In this document: piece after piece, positions 18,268 through 28,711 of the stretch
Layout of the letters: each line of letters begins with the position of its first letter
Numbering within the stretch: the first letter of the stretch is position 1
Origin: Yersinia rochesterensis
GTDB taxonomy: Bacteria; Pseudomonadota; Gammaproteobacteria; Enterobacterales; Enterobacteriaceae
Reading direction: 5' to 3'
Assembly (NCBI RefSeq): GCF_003600645.1
Contig: NZ_CP032482.1
Location: forward strand, 434,001 to 498,000
Length of the DNA: 64,000 bases
Made by a program: the position numbers and the translations under genes
Notes under the pieces: model-generated
What the model saw: the letters and a program-made list of their open reading frames with translations, nothing else
Database searches by the model: none
What the model was told of the DNA's origin: nothing

Positions 18268-19704
18268 TTATTGTTCATTTTCATCGGTATAACGTTTTGC
18301 CTTATAGGCCGGATGCATCAGGTTCTCGACAGAGAAAATATCGTCCAACTCGGCCTCAGTTAATAGGCCGCGTTCCAGAACCACTTCCCGCACATTTTTA
18401 CCAGTTTCTGCACAAATTTTGCCCACGATGTCACCGTTATGGTGACCAATGAATGGGTTCAGATAGGTGACGATACCGATAGAGTTAAAGACGTAACGCT
18501 CGCAGACTTCTTTGTTGGCCGTAATGCCATTAATGCATTTTTCCAACAGGTTATAACAAGCATTTGTCAGGATGTGGATAGACTCAAACATCGCCTGGCC
18601 AATTACCGGCTCCATGACGTTCAATTGGAGCTGACCTGCTTCGGCCGCCATAGTAATGCAAGTGTCGTTACCGATCACCTTAAAACAAACCTGGTTAACA
18701 ACTTCAGGAATCACCGGGTTCACTTTAGCGGGCATGATGGAAGAACCGGCCTGCAATTCTGGCAGATTGATTTCATTCAGACCCGTGCGTGGGCCAGAAG
18801 AAAGCAAACGTAAGTCGTTGCAGATTTTTGACATCTTAACAGCCAAACGTTTCAGGGCGCTGTGCACCATCACGTAAGCACCACAGTCTGATGTCGCTTC
18901 AATCAAGTCTTCTGCTGGAACACAAGCCAACCCACTGATTTCAGAAAGTTTTTGTATCGCTAACTGTGAGTAACCTTCAGGTGTGTTCAGCGCAGTACCG
19001 ATGGCGGTGGCACCCAGGTTAACTTCCAGCAGCAATTCTGCGGTACGTTGCAGATTTTTGGTTTCTTCTTTTAATAACACCGAGAAAGCTTTGAATTCCT
19101 GCCCCAGCGTCATGGGTACTGCATCCTGCAATTGGGTGCGACCCATTTTCAGAATTTTCTCGAATTCTTTGGATTTTCTTTCGAAGCCTTCTTTTAACTG
19201 ATTGATGGCATCAATCAGCTTCATGATGGAAGCATAAACCGCGATGCGGAAGCCCGTTGGGTAGGCATCGTTGGTGGACTGGCATTTGTTCAGATGGTCG
19301 TTAGGGTTGAGGTATTGATATTCCCCCTTTTGGTGACCCATCAGTTCCAGACCGATATTGGCCAGAACTTCGTTGGTATTCATGTTTAAAGAGGTACCGG
19401 CGCCGCCTTGGAACACGTCAACCGGGAACTGATCCATACACTTCCCTTTATCCAGAACTTCGTCACATGCCTGAATAATGACATCAGCAATTTTGCGTGG
19501 GATGGTATGCAACTCTTTGTTCGCCATCGCCGCTGCTTTTTTTACCATGACCATGCCGCGTACAAATTCTGGCACATCACTGATCTTGCTGTTACTGATA
19601 TAGAAGTTTTCAATCGCACGCAGGGTATGAACACCGTAGTAAGCCTCTGCGGGGACTTCTCGTGTACCTAACAGGTCTTCTTCAATGCGAATGTTATTTG
19701 ACAT
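18268..19704 (-). CDS. aspA: Aspartate ammonia-lyase AspA
   Basis: 478 residues, same length as E. coli aspartase. Fumarase/aspartase superfamily: [14 protein letters not shown] near 107-120, [11 protein letters not shown], and the signature [15 protein letters not shown] near 320. Converts L-aspartate to fumarate and ammonia. Paired with dcuA downstream. A perfect CRP site stands about 205 bp upstream. Confidence 0.97.
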   Translation of the reverse strand: MSNNIRIEEDLLGTREVPAEAYYGVHTLRAIENFYISNSKISDVPEFVRGMVMVKKAAAMANKELHTIPRKIADVIIQACDEVLDKGKCMDQFPVDVFQGGAGTSLNMNTNEVLANIGLELMGHQKGEYQYLNPNDHLNKCQSTNDAYPTGFRIAVYASIMKLIDAINQLKEGFERKSKEFEKILKMGRTQLQDAVPMTLGQEFKAFSVLLKEETKNLQRTAELLLEVNLGATAIGTALNTPEGYSQLAIQKLSEISGLACVPAEDLIEATSDCGAYVMVHSALKRLAVKMSKICNDLRLLSSGPRTGLNEINLPELQAGSSIMPAKVNPVIPEVVNQVCFKVIGNDTCITMAAEAGQLQLNVMEPVIGQAMFESIHILTNACYNLLEKCINGITANKEVCERYVFNSIGIVTYLNPFIGHHNGDIVGKICAETGKNVREVVLERGLLTEAELDDIFSVENLMHPAYKAKRYTDENEQ

Positions 19705-20145
19705 GAGAACCTTCTCTAATCTGCTGTCTTGTTTTGTATTTGTTAACTACATTATGCCGCCGTGAGCAATATGATGCGGAAATGAACCTTGAGTACGGAA
19801 AGATTAACCATTCATCTTATTGCTGACAGGATCATATGCTGCTTAATGATAAAAAGCCTTGAACTAGGATCACTATATGGTCGGAATTAATTGAGATGAT
19901 CTGATATCTGTGATTTCTCTCACAGTTGTACTAATAAGTAATAAAAGTATTCCCCTAACTTGAAAAGCGATTCAGCCATCACCATTTTATTAAGGTCGAC
20001 CCTCGTTGAAGGGGTTGCTGATGCTGAAATCCGCTAAAAAAGGAAAAAACAGTGTCAGCGCCAGTCGGGTCAAGGTTTTCATGGTATCTGTCAGGCAGGT
20101 TTACCCTGATGAGAGGTACTGAATGATTGGAATAAGGAGAATGCG
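19705..20145. other. aspA-fxsA divergent intergenic region
   Basis: 441 bp without a credible gene. It holds a perfect CRP site (19909-19924) and A/T-rich promoter-like sequence on both sides. fxsA has AAGGAG at 20134-20139. Confidence 0.6.
19909..19924. promoter_or_regulatory. CRP site upstream of aspA
   Basis: TGTGATTTCTCTCACA matches the TGTGA-N6-TCACA consensus exactly. E. coli aspA is catabolite-regulated, so aspA is the likely target; fxsA, on the other side, is also in range. Confidence 0.75.
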
Positions 20146-20673
20146 GTGCGTTGGTTACCGTTAGCGCTGATATTTTTATTGGCATATATAGAAATATCGA
20201 TATTTATCAAGGTCGCAGCCGTATTGGGTGTGATGGTTACCCTATTGCTGGTGATCTTCAGTTCCTGTGTGGGGATATCTCTGGTGCGTAATCAGGGGAT
20301 AAAAACTTTCATGCAGATGCAGCAAAAACTGGCGGCGGGTGAAAGCCCTGCGGCTGAAATGGTGAAAAGTGTTTCACTGGTATTGGCCGGTTTCTTATTA
20401 TTGATCCCCGGTTTCTTTACCGACTTCATCGGCTTGTTGCTGTTATTACCACCAATTCAAAAATCCTTGACACTAAAGTTGATGCCACATTTGAATATTT
20501 ATCGTGGCGGTTTTAGTGCTGGTGGTTTTAATCACAATAATTCTGGCCCTATGGGCGGCGGAAATACCTTTGATGGTGAGTTTCAGCGCAAAGCCGATGA
20601 CCACTTCATCGTAGAGCATCATCCGGAAGAGGATGATAAATCGACAGATAACCGCTTTAAAGATGATAAGTAA
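20146..20673 (+). CDS. fxsA: FxsA family membrane protein
   Basis: 175 residues. A GTG start is required: AAGGAG lies 6 bases upstream and the ATG at 20141 is out of frame and stops after seven codons. Hydrophobic N-terminal half with helices at about 3-20, 25-45 and 75-100 (LAGFLLLIPGFFTDFIGLLLL) and a polar C-terminal tail (GGGNTFDGEFQRK). E. coli FxsA overproduction relieves F-mediated exclusion of phage T7; its normal role is unknown. Directly upstream of groSL, as in E. coli. 20674-20816 contains two hairpin-forming segments and no gene. Confidence 0.92.
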   Translation: MRWLPLALIFLLAYIEISIFIKVAAVLGVMVTLLLVIFSSCVGISLVRNQGIKTFMQMQQKLAAGESPAAEMVKSVSLVLAGFLLLIPGFFTDFIGLLLLLPPIQKSLTLKLMPHLNIYRGGFSAGGFNHNNSGPMGGGNTFDGEFQRKADDHFIVEHHPEEDDKSTDNRFKDDK

Positions 20674-20816
20674 CTCGCGATACTTTCTAATTTATTGTTT
20701 ATTAATCATAAATTCATAAAGTAAATAACAGTGCTTTCTATGGTTGGTCGGTGGAGAGATGGCTAAAATTAGCCCTCTCAGGACAAGAAAAAACTGAATT
20801 TTTTTTTGTCCTCTCC

Positions 20817-20845
20817 CTTGAAGGGATGTGAAGTCGCCCCCATTA
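20817..20845 (+). promoter_or_regulatory. Sigma-32 heat-shock promoter of groSL
   Basis: CTTGAA at 20817-20822 and CCCCATTAA at 20837-20845 with 14 bases between, within the sigma-32 spacing range. The context CCCTTGAAGGG resembles the E. coli groE promoter. The groS start is about 83 bp downstream. Confidence 0.85.
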
Positions 20846-20846
20846 A

Positions 20847-21221
<375 letters not shown>

Positions 21222-21235
21222 TTCACGCTCTCTAA

Positions 21236-22924
<1,689 letters not shown>

Positions 22925-22961
22925 TGCCCCACCCTATAGCTTCGATTAAGCTATAAACCTA

Positions 22962-22992
22962 AAGCGAGTGGGGAAACCTGCTCGCTTTTTTT
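22962..22992 (+). terminator. Intrinsic terminator of groSL
   Basis: AGCGAG...CTCGCT followed by seven Ts. A second hairpin (TATAGCTT..AAGCTATA, 22935-22955) precedes it. The rest of the 369-bp gap to yjeI shows no gene and must carry the yjeI promoter. Confidence 0.85.
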
Positions 22993-23293
22993 ATAGGAAA
23001 AAAACGGCTATACAGCCAATACCTGTCATAACCTTGCCTCGTCCACGTTTTACACTCAGCCTTTTCTGATTCACATTTTGCAAACTCGCGCCTCAAAAGC
23101 AGTTTTATTTTGCTCGGTGTGATGATTGCAGGACTTTTTTTATCTGCGGGACAGATTTAATGTGTAAACTGTTAATCATTAGCCATCAGTCTCGACATCG
23201 GGTACTTGGATAATTTCGGCAGCGAATGCCCCAACGGCAGCGGTGCTTTCTGGTAATCTTTAGCGTGATTCTCAACTTAGAATGGGGAAAAAA

Positions 23294-23632
23294 ATGCGGA
23301 TTAAAGTGTTACTTGGTCTTTCAGCGGCATTGTTGCTGGCAGGCTGTAGCTCCACTAATCAATTGAGTTCAGCGGGCGAGCAAGTGAAGTTCTCTGATAC
23401 CAAACCGGGTAGTGAATGCCAGTTGGTTGGGCAGGTGACGGGTACTCAGAGCAATTGGATCTCAAGCGGTGAAAGCAGCTCTATGCGCGGTGCGGCAAAT
23501 GACCTACGCAATAAAGCAGCGGCAATGGGCGGTAATGTTATCTATGGCGCAACCAGCCCGAGTGAAACTTTCTTATCAAGCTTTGCACCGCTAGACAGCA
23601 AAATGGTCGGCGAAGTTTACAAGTGCCCTTGA
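23294..23632 (+). CDS. yjeI: DUF4156 lipoprotein YjeI
   Basis: 112 residues from the ATG at 23294, chosen because GGGG lies about 7 bases upstream; a start four codons earlier (23282) is possible. Signal peptide with lipobox LLAG-C (MRIKVLLGLSAALLLAGCSS), so the mature protein is lipid-anchored. Conserved core: GSECQLVGQVTGTQSNW, SMRGAANDLRNKAAAMGGNVIYG, and a C-terminal VGEVYKCP, as in E. coli YjeI, which also follows groL. Function unknown. Confidence 0.9.
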   Translation: MRIKVLLGLSAALLLAGCSSTNQLSSAGEQVKFSDTKPGSECQLVGQVTGTQSNWISSGESSSMRGAANDLRNKAAAMGGNVIYGATSPSETFLSSFAPLDSKMVGEVYKCP

Positions 23633-23674
23633 TATATTTTAAGGGTGCACAGGGGATGCAATGGCGTCCCCTGT

Positions 23675-23799
23675 TATACCCGTCATCTTTCAATTTGCAG
23701 GTGTGTTGGCTGTACTCAATCACCGAATCACTTACCTGAGTAAGCTCATCGGGTTCTTTCGCTTGCCGCCTTCCTGAACCTCGAAATCTATAGGGTATA
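23675..23799. repeat. ERIC element after yjeI
   Basis: A 125-bp imperfect palindrome with TATACCC at one end and GGGTATA at the other, containing the ERIC core (CGAATCACTTACCTGAGTAAGCT). ERIC elements are non-autonomous, MITE-like repeats abundant in Yersinia; transcribed copies fold and can affect mRNA stability. Confidence 0.85.
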
Positions 23800-23846
23800 T
23801 TTGCCGTCATCTTTCAAGTTACAGGTATGTTGGCTGTAACCGGCAG
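23800..23846. repeat. Truncated second ERIC end
   Basis: Directly after the complete element the outer sequence begins again (GCCGTCATCTTTCAAGTTAC, then TGTTGGCTGTA) and breaks off near 23846, 15 bp before the epmB stop. A partial tandem copy. Confidence 0.7.
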
Positions 23847-23860
23847 ATTTGTCACCCAAA

Positions 23861-24892
23861 TCATTCATCCTGCATTAACCGGAGGTCTAGTGGTGTTTTA
23901 CTGGGTTGCCCCCCAACTTCTCGCGTTAAGCGCGGCACCAGATATCCAGACACGCGTCGCAGTAATCCTTTCATTAACTGCCGAGCTTCATCGTCATCGA
24001 CCATAAAATGAGCTGCACCTTGTACCTTATCCAGCACATGGATGTAATAAGGTAGAATTCCGGCATCAAATAATGCATTACTTAATGTTGCCAACACCTC
24101 TGAATCATTATTGACCCCTCGTAACAACACGCTCTGATTTAGCAGGGTTACACCGGCCTGTTTCAGCAGCGCCATGCTGTCACGGAAAGATGCGTCAATC
24201 TCATTGGCGTGGTTGATATGTGTCACCATCACCACCTGTAATCGCGAGTCACTCAGCCGCTGACATAACTCAGTGGTAATACGCGCCGGGATGACGACCG
24301 GCAAGCGAGTATGGATACGCAGCCGTTTGATGTGAGAGATATTTTCGATCTCGTCCAATAACCAGTTGAGTTCGCTATCTTTTGCCATTAACGGATCGCC
24401 GCCGGAAAAAATGATCTCATCCAGTTCAGGATGTTGGCGCACATAATCCAGCGCCTGGCGCCAATTGGCCTTGTTGCCTTGGTTATCCTGATAAGGGAAA
24501 TGACGGCGGAAGCAATAGCGGCAATTGACAGCGCAGCCGCCCTTGACCAGCAATAGCGCGCGGTTACGATACTTGTGCAATAGGCCGGGAACAACACTGC
24601 GCTGTTCATCAAGCGGATCGTTGGTAAAACCGGGAGCTGCAATAAATTCTTCCCGTGCGGTGAGCACTTGAAGCAATAATGGGTCTGATGGGTTCCCCGG
24701 TTGCATGCGCGAAACGAATGCGCGGGGCACTCTTAAGGGAAATAAACGGCGCGCAGCAGTACCTTGTTGTAGGCTAGGATGTTCATTTAACAGCAAAATT
24801 CTTAGCAATTCGTCCGGATCAGTAATTACATCGGCGAGTTGTTGCAACCAATCTTCTCTAATTGGCATGTTTCGGGTTACAATACTTGCCAT
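23861..24892 (-). CDS. epmB: EF-P lysine-34 aminomutase EpmB
   Basis: 343 residues, radical SAM enzyme of the lysine-2,3-aminomutase family. The cluster motif is Cys120, Cys124, Cys127 ([14 protein letters not shown]), followed by SGGDPL and a C-terminal PLP lysine region near [15 protein letters not shown]. It converts (S)-alpha-lysine to (R)-beta-lysine, which EpmA attaches to EF-P. Divergent from efp with 35 bp between the starts, so both promoters overlap in the short gap or inside the coding ends. Confidence 0.95.
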   Translation of the reverse strand: MASIVTRNMPIREDWLQQLADVITDPDELLRILLLNEHPSLQQGTAARRLFPLRVPRAFVSRMQPGNPSDPLLLQVLTAREEFIAAPGFTNDPLDEQRSVVPGLLHKYRNRALLLVKGGCAVNCRYCFRRHFPYQDNQGNKANWRQALDYVRQHPELDEIIFSGGDPLMAKDSELNWLLDEIENISHIKRLRIHTRLPVVIPARITTELCQRLSDSRLQVVMVTHINHANEIDASFRDSMALLKQAGVTLLNQSVLLRGVNNDSEVLATLSNALFDAGILPYYIHVLDKVQGAAHFMVDDDEARQLMKGLLRRVSGYLVPRLTREVGGQPSKTPLDLRLMQDE

Positions 24893-24927
24893 TTTTTAGG
24901 CTTATTACCAGTTTCTTGAGGACCATC

Positions 24928-25494
24928 ATGGCCAGTTATTATAGCAACGATTTTCGTCCCGGTCTTAAAATCATGTTCGAGGGCGAGCCTTATTCAGTTG
25001 AGTCCAGCGAGTTCGTAAAACCCGGCAAAGGCCAGGCTTTCGCGCGTGTTAAAATGCGCCGCCTGCTGACCGGCGGACGCGTTGAAAAGACCTTCAAATC
25101 AACAGATTCTCTGGAAGGCGCTGACGTTAACGATCTGAACCTGACTTACCTGTACAACGACGGTGAGTTCTGGCACTTCATGAATAACGAGACTTACGAA
25201 CAGCTGCAAGCCGATGCTAAAGCCATTGGCGAAAATTCTAAGTGGTTGATTGACCAAGCTGAATGTATTGTAACTCTGTGGAATGGTCAGCCTATCGCTG
25301 TCACCCCACCAAACTTTGTTGAACTCGAAATTGTTGACACTGACCCAGGTCTGAAAGGTGATACTGCCGGTACCGGTGGTAAGCCTGCAACTCTGAGCAC
25401 CGGTGCAGTGGTCAAAGTGCCACTATTCGTACAGGTTGGCGAAGTCATCAAAGTTGATACCCGCTCTGGCGAATACGTTTCTCGCGTTAAGTAA
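24928..25494 (+). CDS. efp: Elongation factor P
   Basis: 188 residues from the ATG at 24928 with TTGAGGA upstream; an in-frame start at 24862 would overlap epmB and has no family support. Three beta-barrel domains; the modified residue Lys34 lies in KPGKGQAF, and the C-terminus ([18 protein letters not shown]) is nearly invariant. EF-P relieves ribosome stalling at polyproline. Both modification enzymes, EpmB and EpmA, are in the window. Confidence 0.98.
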   Translation: MASYYSNDFRPGLKIMFEGEPYSVESSEFVKPGKGQAFARVKMRRLLTGGRVEKTFKSTDSLEGADVNDLNLTYLYNDGEFWHFMNNETYEQLQADAKAIGENSKWLIDQAECIVTLWNGQPIAVTPPNFVELEIVDTDPGLKGDTAGTGGKPATLSTGAVVKVPLFVQVGEVIKVDTRSGEYVSRVK

Positions 25495-25538
25495 GCTACA
25501 GCCGTTAAGCTGTGATAAAACTGCGTTGAGAACAAAAG

Positions 25539-25561
25539 AAAACCGCTTAATCGGCGGTTTT
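25539..25561 (+). terminator. Intrinsic terminator of efp
   Basis: AAAACCGC (25539-25546) pairs with GCGGTTTT (25554-25561) around a 7-base loop, 44 bp after the efp stop. Confidence 0.75.
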
Positions 25562-25678
25562 CTGCTATCTGGGTTTGACCCATTGATAAAAGTTATTTAA
25601 GTCAGAAAAAGTGCAATATTGTTTTTTTGACTATCCTTATAGGGTGAATATACTCACGCGCCATAAGGAATTTTTATC

Positions 25679-25810
25679 ATGTTGAAGAAAAGCATCGCTA
25701 TTATTTTCTCATTATTAGTTATCTCTTCATTGAGCGCCTGCAATACCACCAAAGGTGTCGGTAAAGATGTTCAAAGCGCGGGTAGTGCTATTGAACGCAG
25801 TGCTGAATAA
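25679..25810 (+). CDS. ecnB: Entericidin-family small lipoprotein
   Basis: A 43-residue protein starting MLKKSIAIIFSLLVISS with a lipobox LSAC, then NTTKGVGKDVQSAGSAIERSAE. The mature part has the KGVGKDV..AG.AI motif of entericidins EcnA/EcnB. TAAGGA stands about 10 bases before the ATG. In E. coli ecnA and ecnB lie directly after efp; here there is only one copy. Entericidin B is a bacteriolytic-type lipoprotein, A its antidote; which one this represents cannot be decided from sequence, though the mature part looks closer to EcnB. Confidence 0.85.
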   Translation: MLKKSIAIIFSLLVISSLSACNTTKGVGKDVQSAGSAIERSAE

Positions 25811-25815
25811 ATAGC

Positions 25816-25944
25816 TATAGCCGTCATACTTCAAGCTGCATGTGCGTTGGCTGCGTTCAATCACCCGAATCACTTACAATACAGTAAGCTCATCGGGACT
25901 CTCTCACTTGCCGCCTTCCTGCAATTCGAATTATTTAGGGTATA
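25816..25944. repeat. ERIC element between ecnB and gdx
   Basis: Full-length element of about 129 bp starting 5 bases after the ecnB stop: TATAGCCGTCATACTTCAAG at one end, TTTAGGGTATA at the other, and CGAATCACTTAC..AGTAAGCTCATCGG in the middle. It lies in the probable 5' leader region of gdx. Confidence 0.85.
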
Positions 25945-26049
25945 TAGGCATTGTTATCGGCGGCCATTGCCGCCGGATTTCTTTGGCAGGGTAAGAGATT
26001 GCTGCTTATTATTTAGCATGCTAACCTATCATTCTTATCTATCTGCTGT

Positions 26050-26107
26050 CTGGGACGACCTAGCACGCATCTATTTTTCTGGGGACGACCCCGCCTGAGT
26101 GAAGGGG
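26050..26107 (+). promoter_or_regulatory. Guanidine-II (mini-ykkC) riboswitch controlling gdx
   Basis: Two small hairpins with identical ACGA loops: CTGGG-ACGA-CCTAG at 26050-26063 and GGGG-ACGA-CCCC at 26081-26092, 17 bases apart. Twin ACGR-loop hairpins just before a small drug-resistance-type gene are the defining feature of the guanidine-II riboswitch. The CCCC arm of the second hairpin (26089-26092) could instead pair with the GGGG of the ribosome site (26104-26107), which gives a plausible on-switch at translation when guanidine holds the hairpin closed. The mechanism is inference; the motif is directly visible. Confidence 0.9.
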
Positions 26108-26113
26108 TTTACC

Positions 26114-26428
26114 ATGGCTTGGATTATTTTGGCTATTGCAGGTTTATTGGAAGTGATTTGGGCTATCGGCCTGAAATACTCCCATGGTTTTACGCGGCTG
26201 ACACCCAGTATTATCACTTTGATCGCGATGGCCGCCAGTGTTTTCTTATTGGCTTATGCTATGAAAACCTTACCGGCGGGCACGGCTTACGCGGTTTGGA
26301 CTGGTATTGGTGCGGTGGGGACGGCCATTTTAGGTATTGTGCTGCTTGGCGAATCGGCCAGTTTGGCGCGAGTATTCAGTTTGGGGCTGATTTTAGCGGG
26401 AATAATTGGGTTGAAATTAGCGTCATAA
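26114..26428 (+). CDS. gdx: Guanidinium exporter Gdx (SugE)
   Basis: 104 residues starting [23 protein letters not shown], four membrane helices, small multidrug resistance family. Glu13 in the first helix is the conserved proton/substrate carboxylate, and the [17 protein letters not shown] segment marks the SugE/Gdx branch rather than EmrE. It exports guanidinium in exchange for protons. The ATG at 26114 follows GAAGGGG; an in-frame GTG at 26099 is less likely. The riboswitch directly upstream supports the substrate. Confidence 0.95.
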   Translation: MAWIILAIAGLLEVIWAIGLKYSHGFTRLTPSIITLIAMAASVFLLAYAMKTLPAGTAYAVWTGIGAVGTAILGIVLLGESASLARVFSLGLILAGIIGLKLAS

Positions 26429-26433
26429 ATGAC

Positions 26434-26453
26434 AAGGGGGGGCTTCCCCCCTT
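26434..26453 (+). terminator. Hairpin after gdx
   Basis: AAGGGGGG and CCCCCCTT pair around a short loop immediately after the gdx stop; there is no T tract on either strand. It lies between convergent gdx and blc. Confidence 0.5.
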
Positions 26454-26474
26454 AGTCGATTATAGAGTTCAATA

Positions 26475-27017
26475 TCATTGCCCGGCGATAACTTTCCCCT
26501 GTTTCACCCAGATCAATTGTTCCACCGGGAAACCATAATTCTTCGCGATGGCAATCAGGCGATCGCGAGTTTGGTTATCAATCGTCGGCGTGCGCGATAA
26601 AATCCACAGATATTCGCGGCTAGGGCCAGCAATCAAAGCATGTTGGTATTCATCATCCAAATCAATGATGTTATAGCCGCCATAGAATGGGCCAAAGAAA
26701 GAGACTTTCAATGAAGCTTGCTGCGGCGAGCCAATGAAATAGGCTTTACCGACACTTTCCTGCCATTGCTGTTTCTTCGCGTTATAACCCCGATTAATGA
26801 CTTTTACGCCACCATCATCGCGGAGTGAGTAATTGGCCGTGACACGGTCTAACCCGCGTTCAAAGGAATGGTCCAGCCGGGCAATTTCATACCAAGTGCC
26901 GAGATAGCGGGGTAATTGGAAATTATCGACGACTTTCACGTCTTTTGGCGGCGTTACGCTACAAGCGACCGAAAGTAATGTTGCTGCTATTACGGATAAT
27001 TTTGACCACAGACGCAT
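26475..27017 (-). CDS. blc: Outer membrane lipoprotein lipocalin Blc
   Basis: 180 residues (E. coli 177). Signal peptide with lipobox LSVAC, then the lipocalin signature LPRYLGTWYEIARLDHSFERG near 33-53 and YNIIDLDDEYQHALI. Eight-stranded barrel anchored in the outer membrane, binds lysophospholipids. In E. coli ampC sits between blc and frdD; it is missing here. Confidence 0.95.
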   Translation of the reverse strand: MRLWSKLSVIAATLLSVACSVTPPKDVKVVDNFQLPRYLGTWYEIARLDHSFERGLDRVTANYSLRDDGGVKVINRGYNAKKQQWQESVGKAYFIGSPQQASLKVSFFGPFYGGYNIIDLDDEYQHALIAGPSREYLWILSRTPTIDNQTRDRLIAIAKNYGFPVEQLIWVKQGKVIAGQ

Positions 27018-27146
27018 CTGTATTCCTTAGTATTTCAATTATTAGTCTGTGACTGAGAATAGCTATCATCTATGAAAGAGGCAAATGGATGAATCCGAGT
27101 TATTGGCAAAATGGGTATTGGCGGGATGGGCTGTTGGCGGTATAGC

Positions 27147-27177
27147 AAAAAAACGGCCCGGCATAAGCACGGGCCGC
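27147..27177 (-). terminator. Intrinsic terminator of frdABCD
   Basis: On the minus strand CGGCCCG and CGGGCCG (27170-27176 with 27154-27160) pair and are followed by seven Ts, just after the frdD stop. Strong stem plus T run. Confidence 0.85.
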
Positions 27178-27194
27178 TGAGAGAGCTTGGGCAA

Positions 27195-27551
27195 TTACAG
27201 TGTCAAAACACCGATGATAGCAACCACAGTCAAAATGGCAGCCAGACCATAGAAAACCCATTTCCCAGCAGGGATGTGGATTTTCAAATCATGCATGGCG
27301 TGGTGGATACGGTGTAAACCGCACCACAGTGGCAGAATAATCATCAGCAGCAGGAATACCCGGCCAATGAAGCTCTGACAAAATGCCAGCACCCGCTCAT
27401 AGCTCAATGCTTCACCGGGGAAAGCACCCAGAGGCAGCAAAATAGCGACCAACAGAATAACAGCCGGTGCAATGATGGCACTCCACATGCCGCCCGCACC
27501 GAACAGACCCCAGAAGATAGGTTCATCGGAGCGCTTAGGGACTTGATTCAT
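27195..27551 (-). CDS. frdD: Fumarate reductase membrane anchor FrdD
   Basis: 118 residues from the ATG at 27551 ([21 protein letters not shown]); the ten residues upstream have no counterpart in the family. Three membrane helices; with FrdC it anchors FrdAB and forms the menaquinol sites. Contains [20 protein letters not shown]. Last gene of the frd operon. Confidence 0.96.
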   Translation of the reverse strand: MNQVPKRSDEPIFWGLFGAGGMWSAIIAPAVILLVAILLPLGAFPGEALSYERVLAFCQSFIGRVFLLLMIILPLWCGLHRIHHAMHDLKIHIPAGKWVFYGLAAILTVVAIIGVLTL

Positions 27552-27567
27552 CTTGTTCTCCTCCGGG

Positions 27568-27960
27568 TTAGAGTAAGGCAACGGCCAGAATAATCGCGGT
27601 AGCCACGATAGTCACAACCCACAGCGCCTTGATAACTGGCTCTGGACCCATTTTTTCGTCTTTAATAATAATATTGGCGGCTTTCGGTGCCAGTTCAAAC
27701 CAGGTTTTGGTATGTAACACGGCGGCCAATAACGTAATGATATTGATTAATAACACTAGCGGATTTTGCAAGAATCCGACGAAACCTTCCCACCCAGCCG
27801 GGCCGCTTTTCAGTGCGAACACTCCGTAAATCAGTAGGATACTGAACCACACTGTGGGCACGGAGGTGCCTTCACGCAACATATAAAAACGATAGAAACC
27901 GAGCTGTTGCCACCAGTTCGGGGCCATGGTACGGACGTAAGCTTTACGTTTAGTAGTCAT
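27568..27960 (-). CDS. frdC: Fumarate reductase membrane anchor FrdC
   Basis: 130 residues, three membrane helices, starting [20 protein letters not shown] as in E. coli. Contains Glu29 in MLREGTSVP, near the quinol site, and [12 protein letters not shown]. 16 bp after frdB and 16 bp before frdD. Confidence 0.97.
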   Translation of the reverse strand: MTTKRKAYVRTMAPNWWQQLGFYRFYMLREGTSVPTVWFSILLIYGVFALKSGPAGWEGFVGFLQNPLVLLINIITLLAAVLHTKTWFELAPKAANIIIKDEKMGPEPVIKALWVVTIVATAIILAVALL

Positions 27961-27976
27961 TACTGTTTCCCCTCCC

Positions 27977-28711
27977 TTATTGTGGTTTCAGCATGGCGAT
28001 CATGAAGTCTTTCGCACTCTCAACCTTGCCTTGCTGGATAGCTGCGGCAGGGTCTACGTGTTTTGGACAAACTTCAGAACAGTAGCCGACGAAAGTACAA
28101 CTCCAGACACCATTTTTGCCGTTAAGCTGTGGCATACGCTCTTTCTTACCGTGGTCACGGTTATCCAGATTGTAACGATGGGCCAGAGTGATGGCTGCTG
28201 GGCCAATAAACTCAGGATTTAAACCAAACTGTGGGCAAGCGGCATAGCATAGGCCACAGTTAATGCAGCCAGAGAACTGGTGGTATTTCGCCATCTGAGC
28301 CGGAGTCTGCTTATTCGGGCCGTCTTTTGGTTTGCGCTCATTACCAATAATATAAGGTTTGATAGCTTCCAAACTCTCAATAAAGTGAGTCATATCAACC
28401 ACTAAATCGCGCTCTATAGGGAAGTTACCCAGTGCCTCGACTTTCATCCCGCCGGTATATTCGCGCAGGAAAGTCTTACAGGCGAGTTTTGGCACTTTGT
28501 TGACCATCATGCCGCACGAACCGCAAATCGCCATCCGGCAAGACCAGCGATAAGACAGGTCAGGTGCCAAATTATCTTTGATATAACCCAGTGCATCCAG
28601 CAGAGAAGTCTGCTCATCGTAAGGCACTTCAAAGGTTTCGAAGTGAGGTTCGCTATCACGTTCTGGGTTATAGCGCATGACTTCCATTTTCAGGAGTTTC
28701 ATATCAGTCAT
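27977..28711 (-). CDS. frdB: Fumarate reductase iron-sulfur subunit FrdB
   Basis: 244 residues. The [2Fe-2S] ligands lie in [15 protein letters not shown]; the [4Fe-4S] and [3Fe-4S] ligands in [12 protein letters not shown] and [15 protein letters not shown]. It relays electrons from FrdCD to FrdA. Its start overlaps the frdA stop by 8 bp, implying translational coupling. Confidence 0.98.
   Translation of the reverse strand: MTDMKLLKMEVMRYNPERDSEPHFETFEVPYDEQTSLLDALGYIKDNLAPDLSYRWSCRMAICGSCGMMVNKVPKLACKTFLREYTGGMKVEALGNFPIERDLVVDMTHFIESLEAIKPYIIGNERKPKDGPNKQTPAQMAKYHQFSGCINCGLCYAACPQFGLNPEFIGPAAITLAHRYNLDNRDHGKKERMPQLNGKNGVWSCTFVGYCSEVCPKHVDPAAAIQQGKVESAKDFMIAMLKPQ

Noticed and set aside
25847..26098. 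83-codon open frame before gdx
   Set aside because: It is made of the ERIC element and the guanidine riboswitch.
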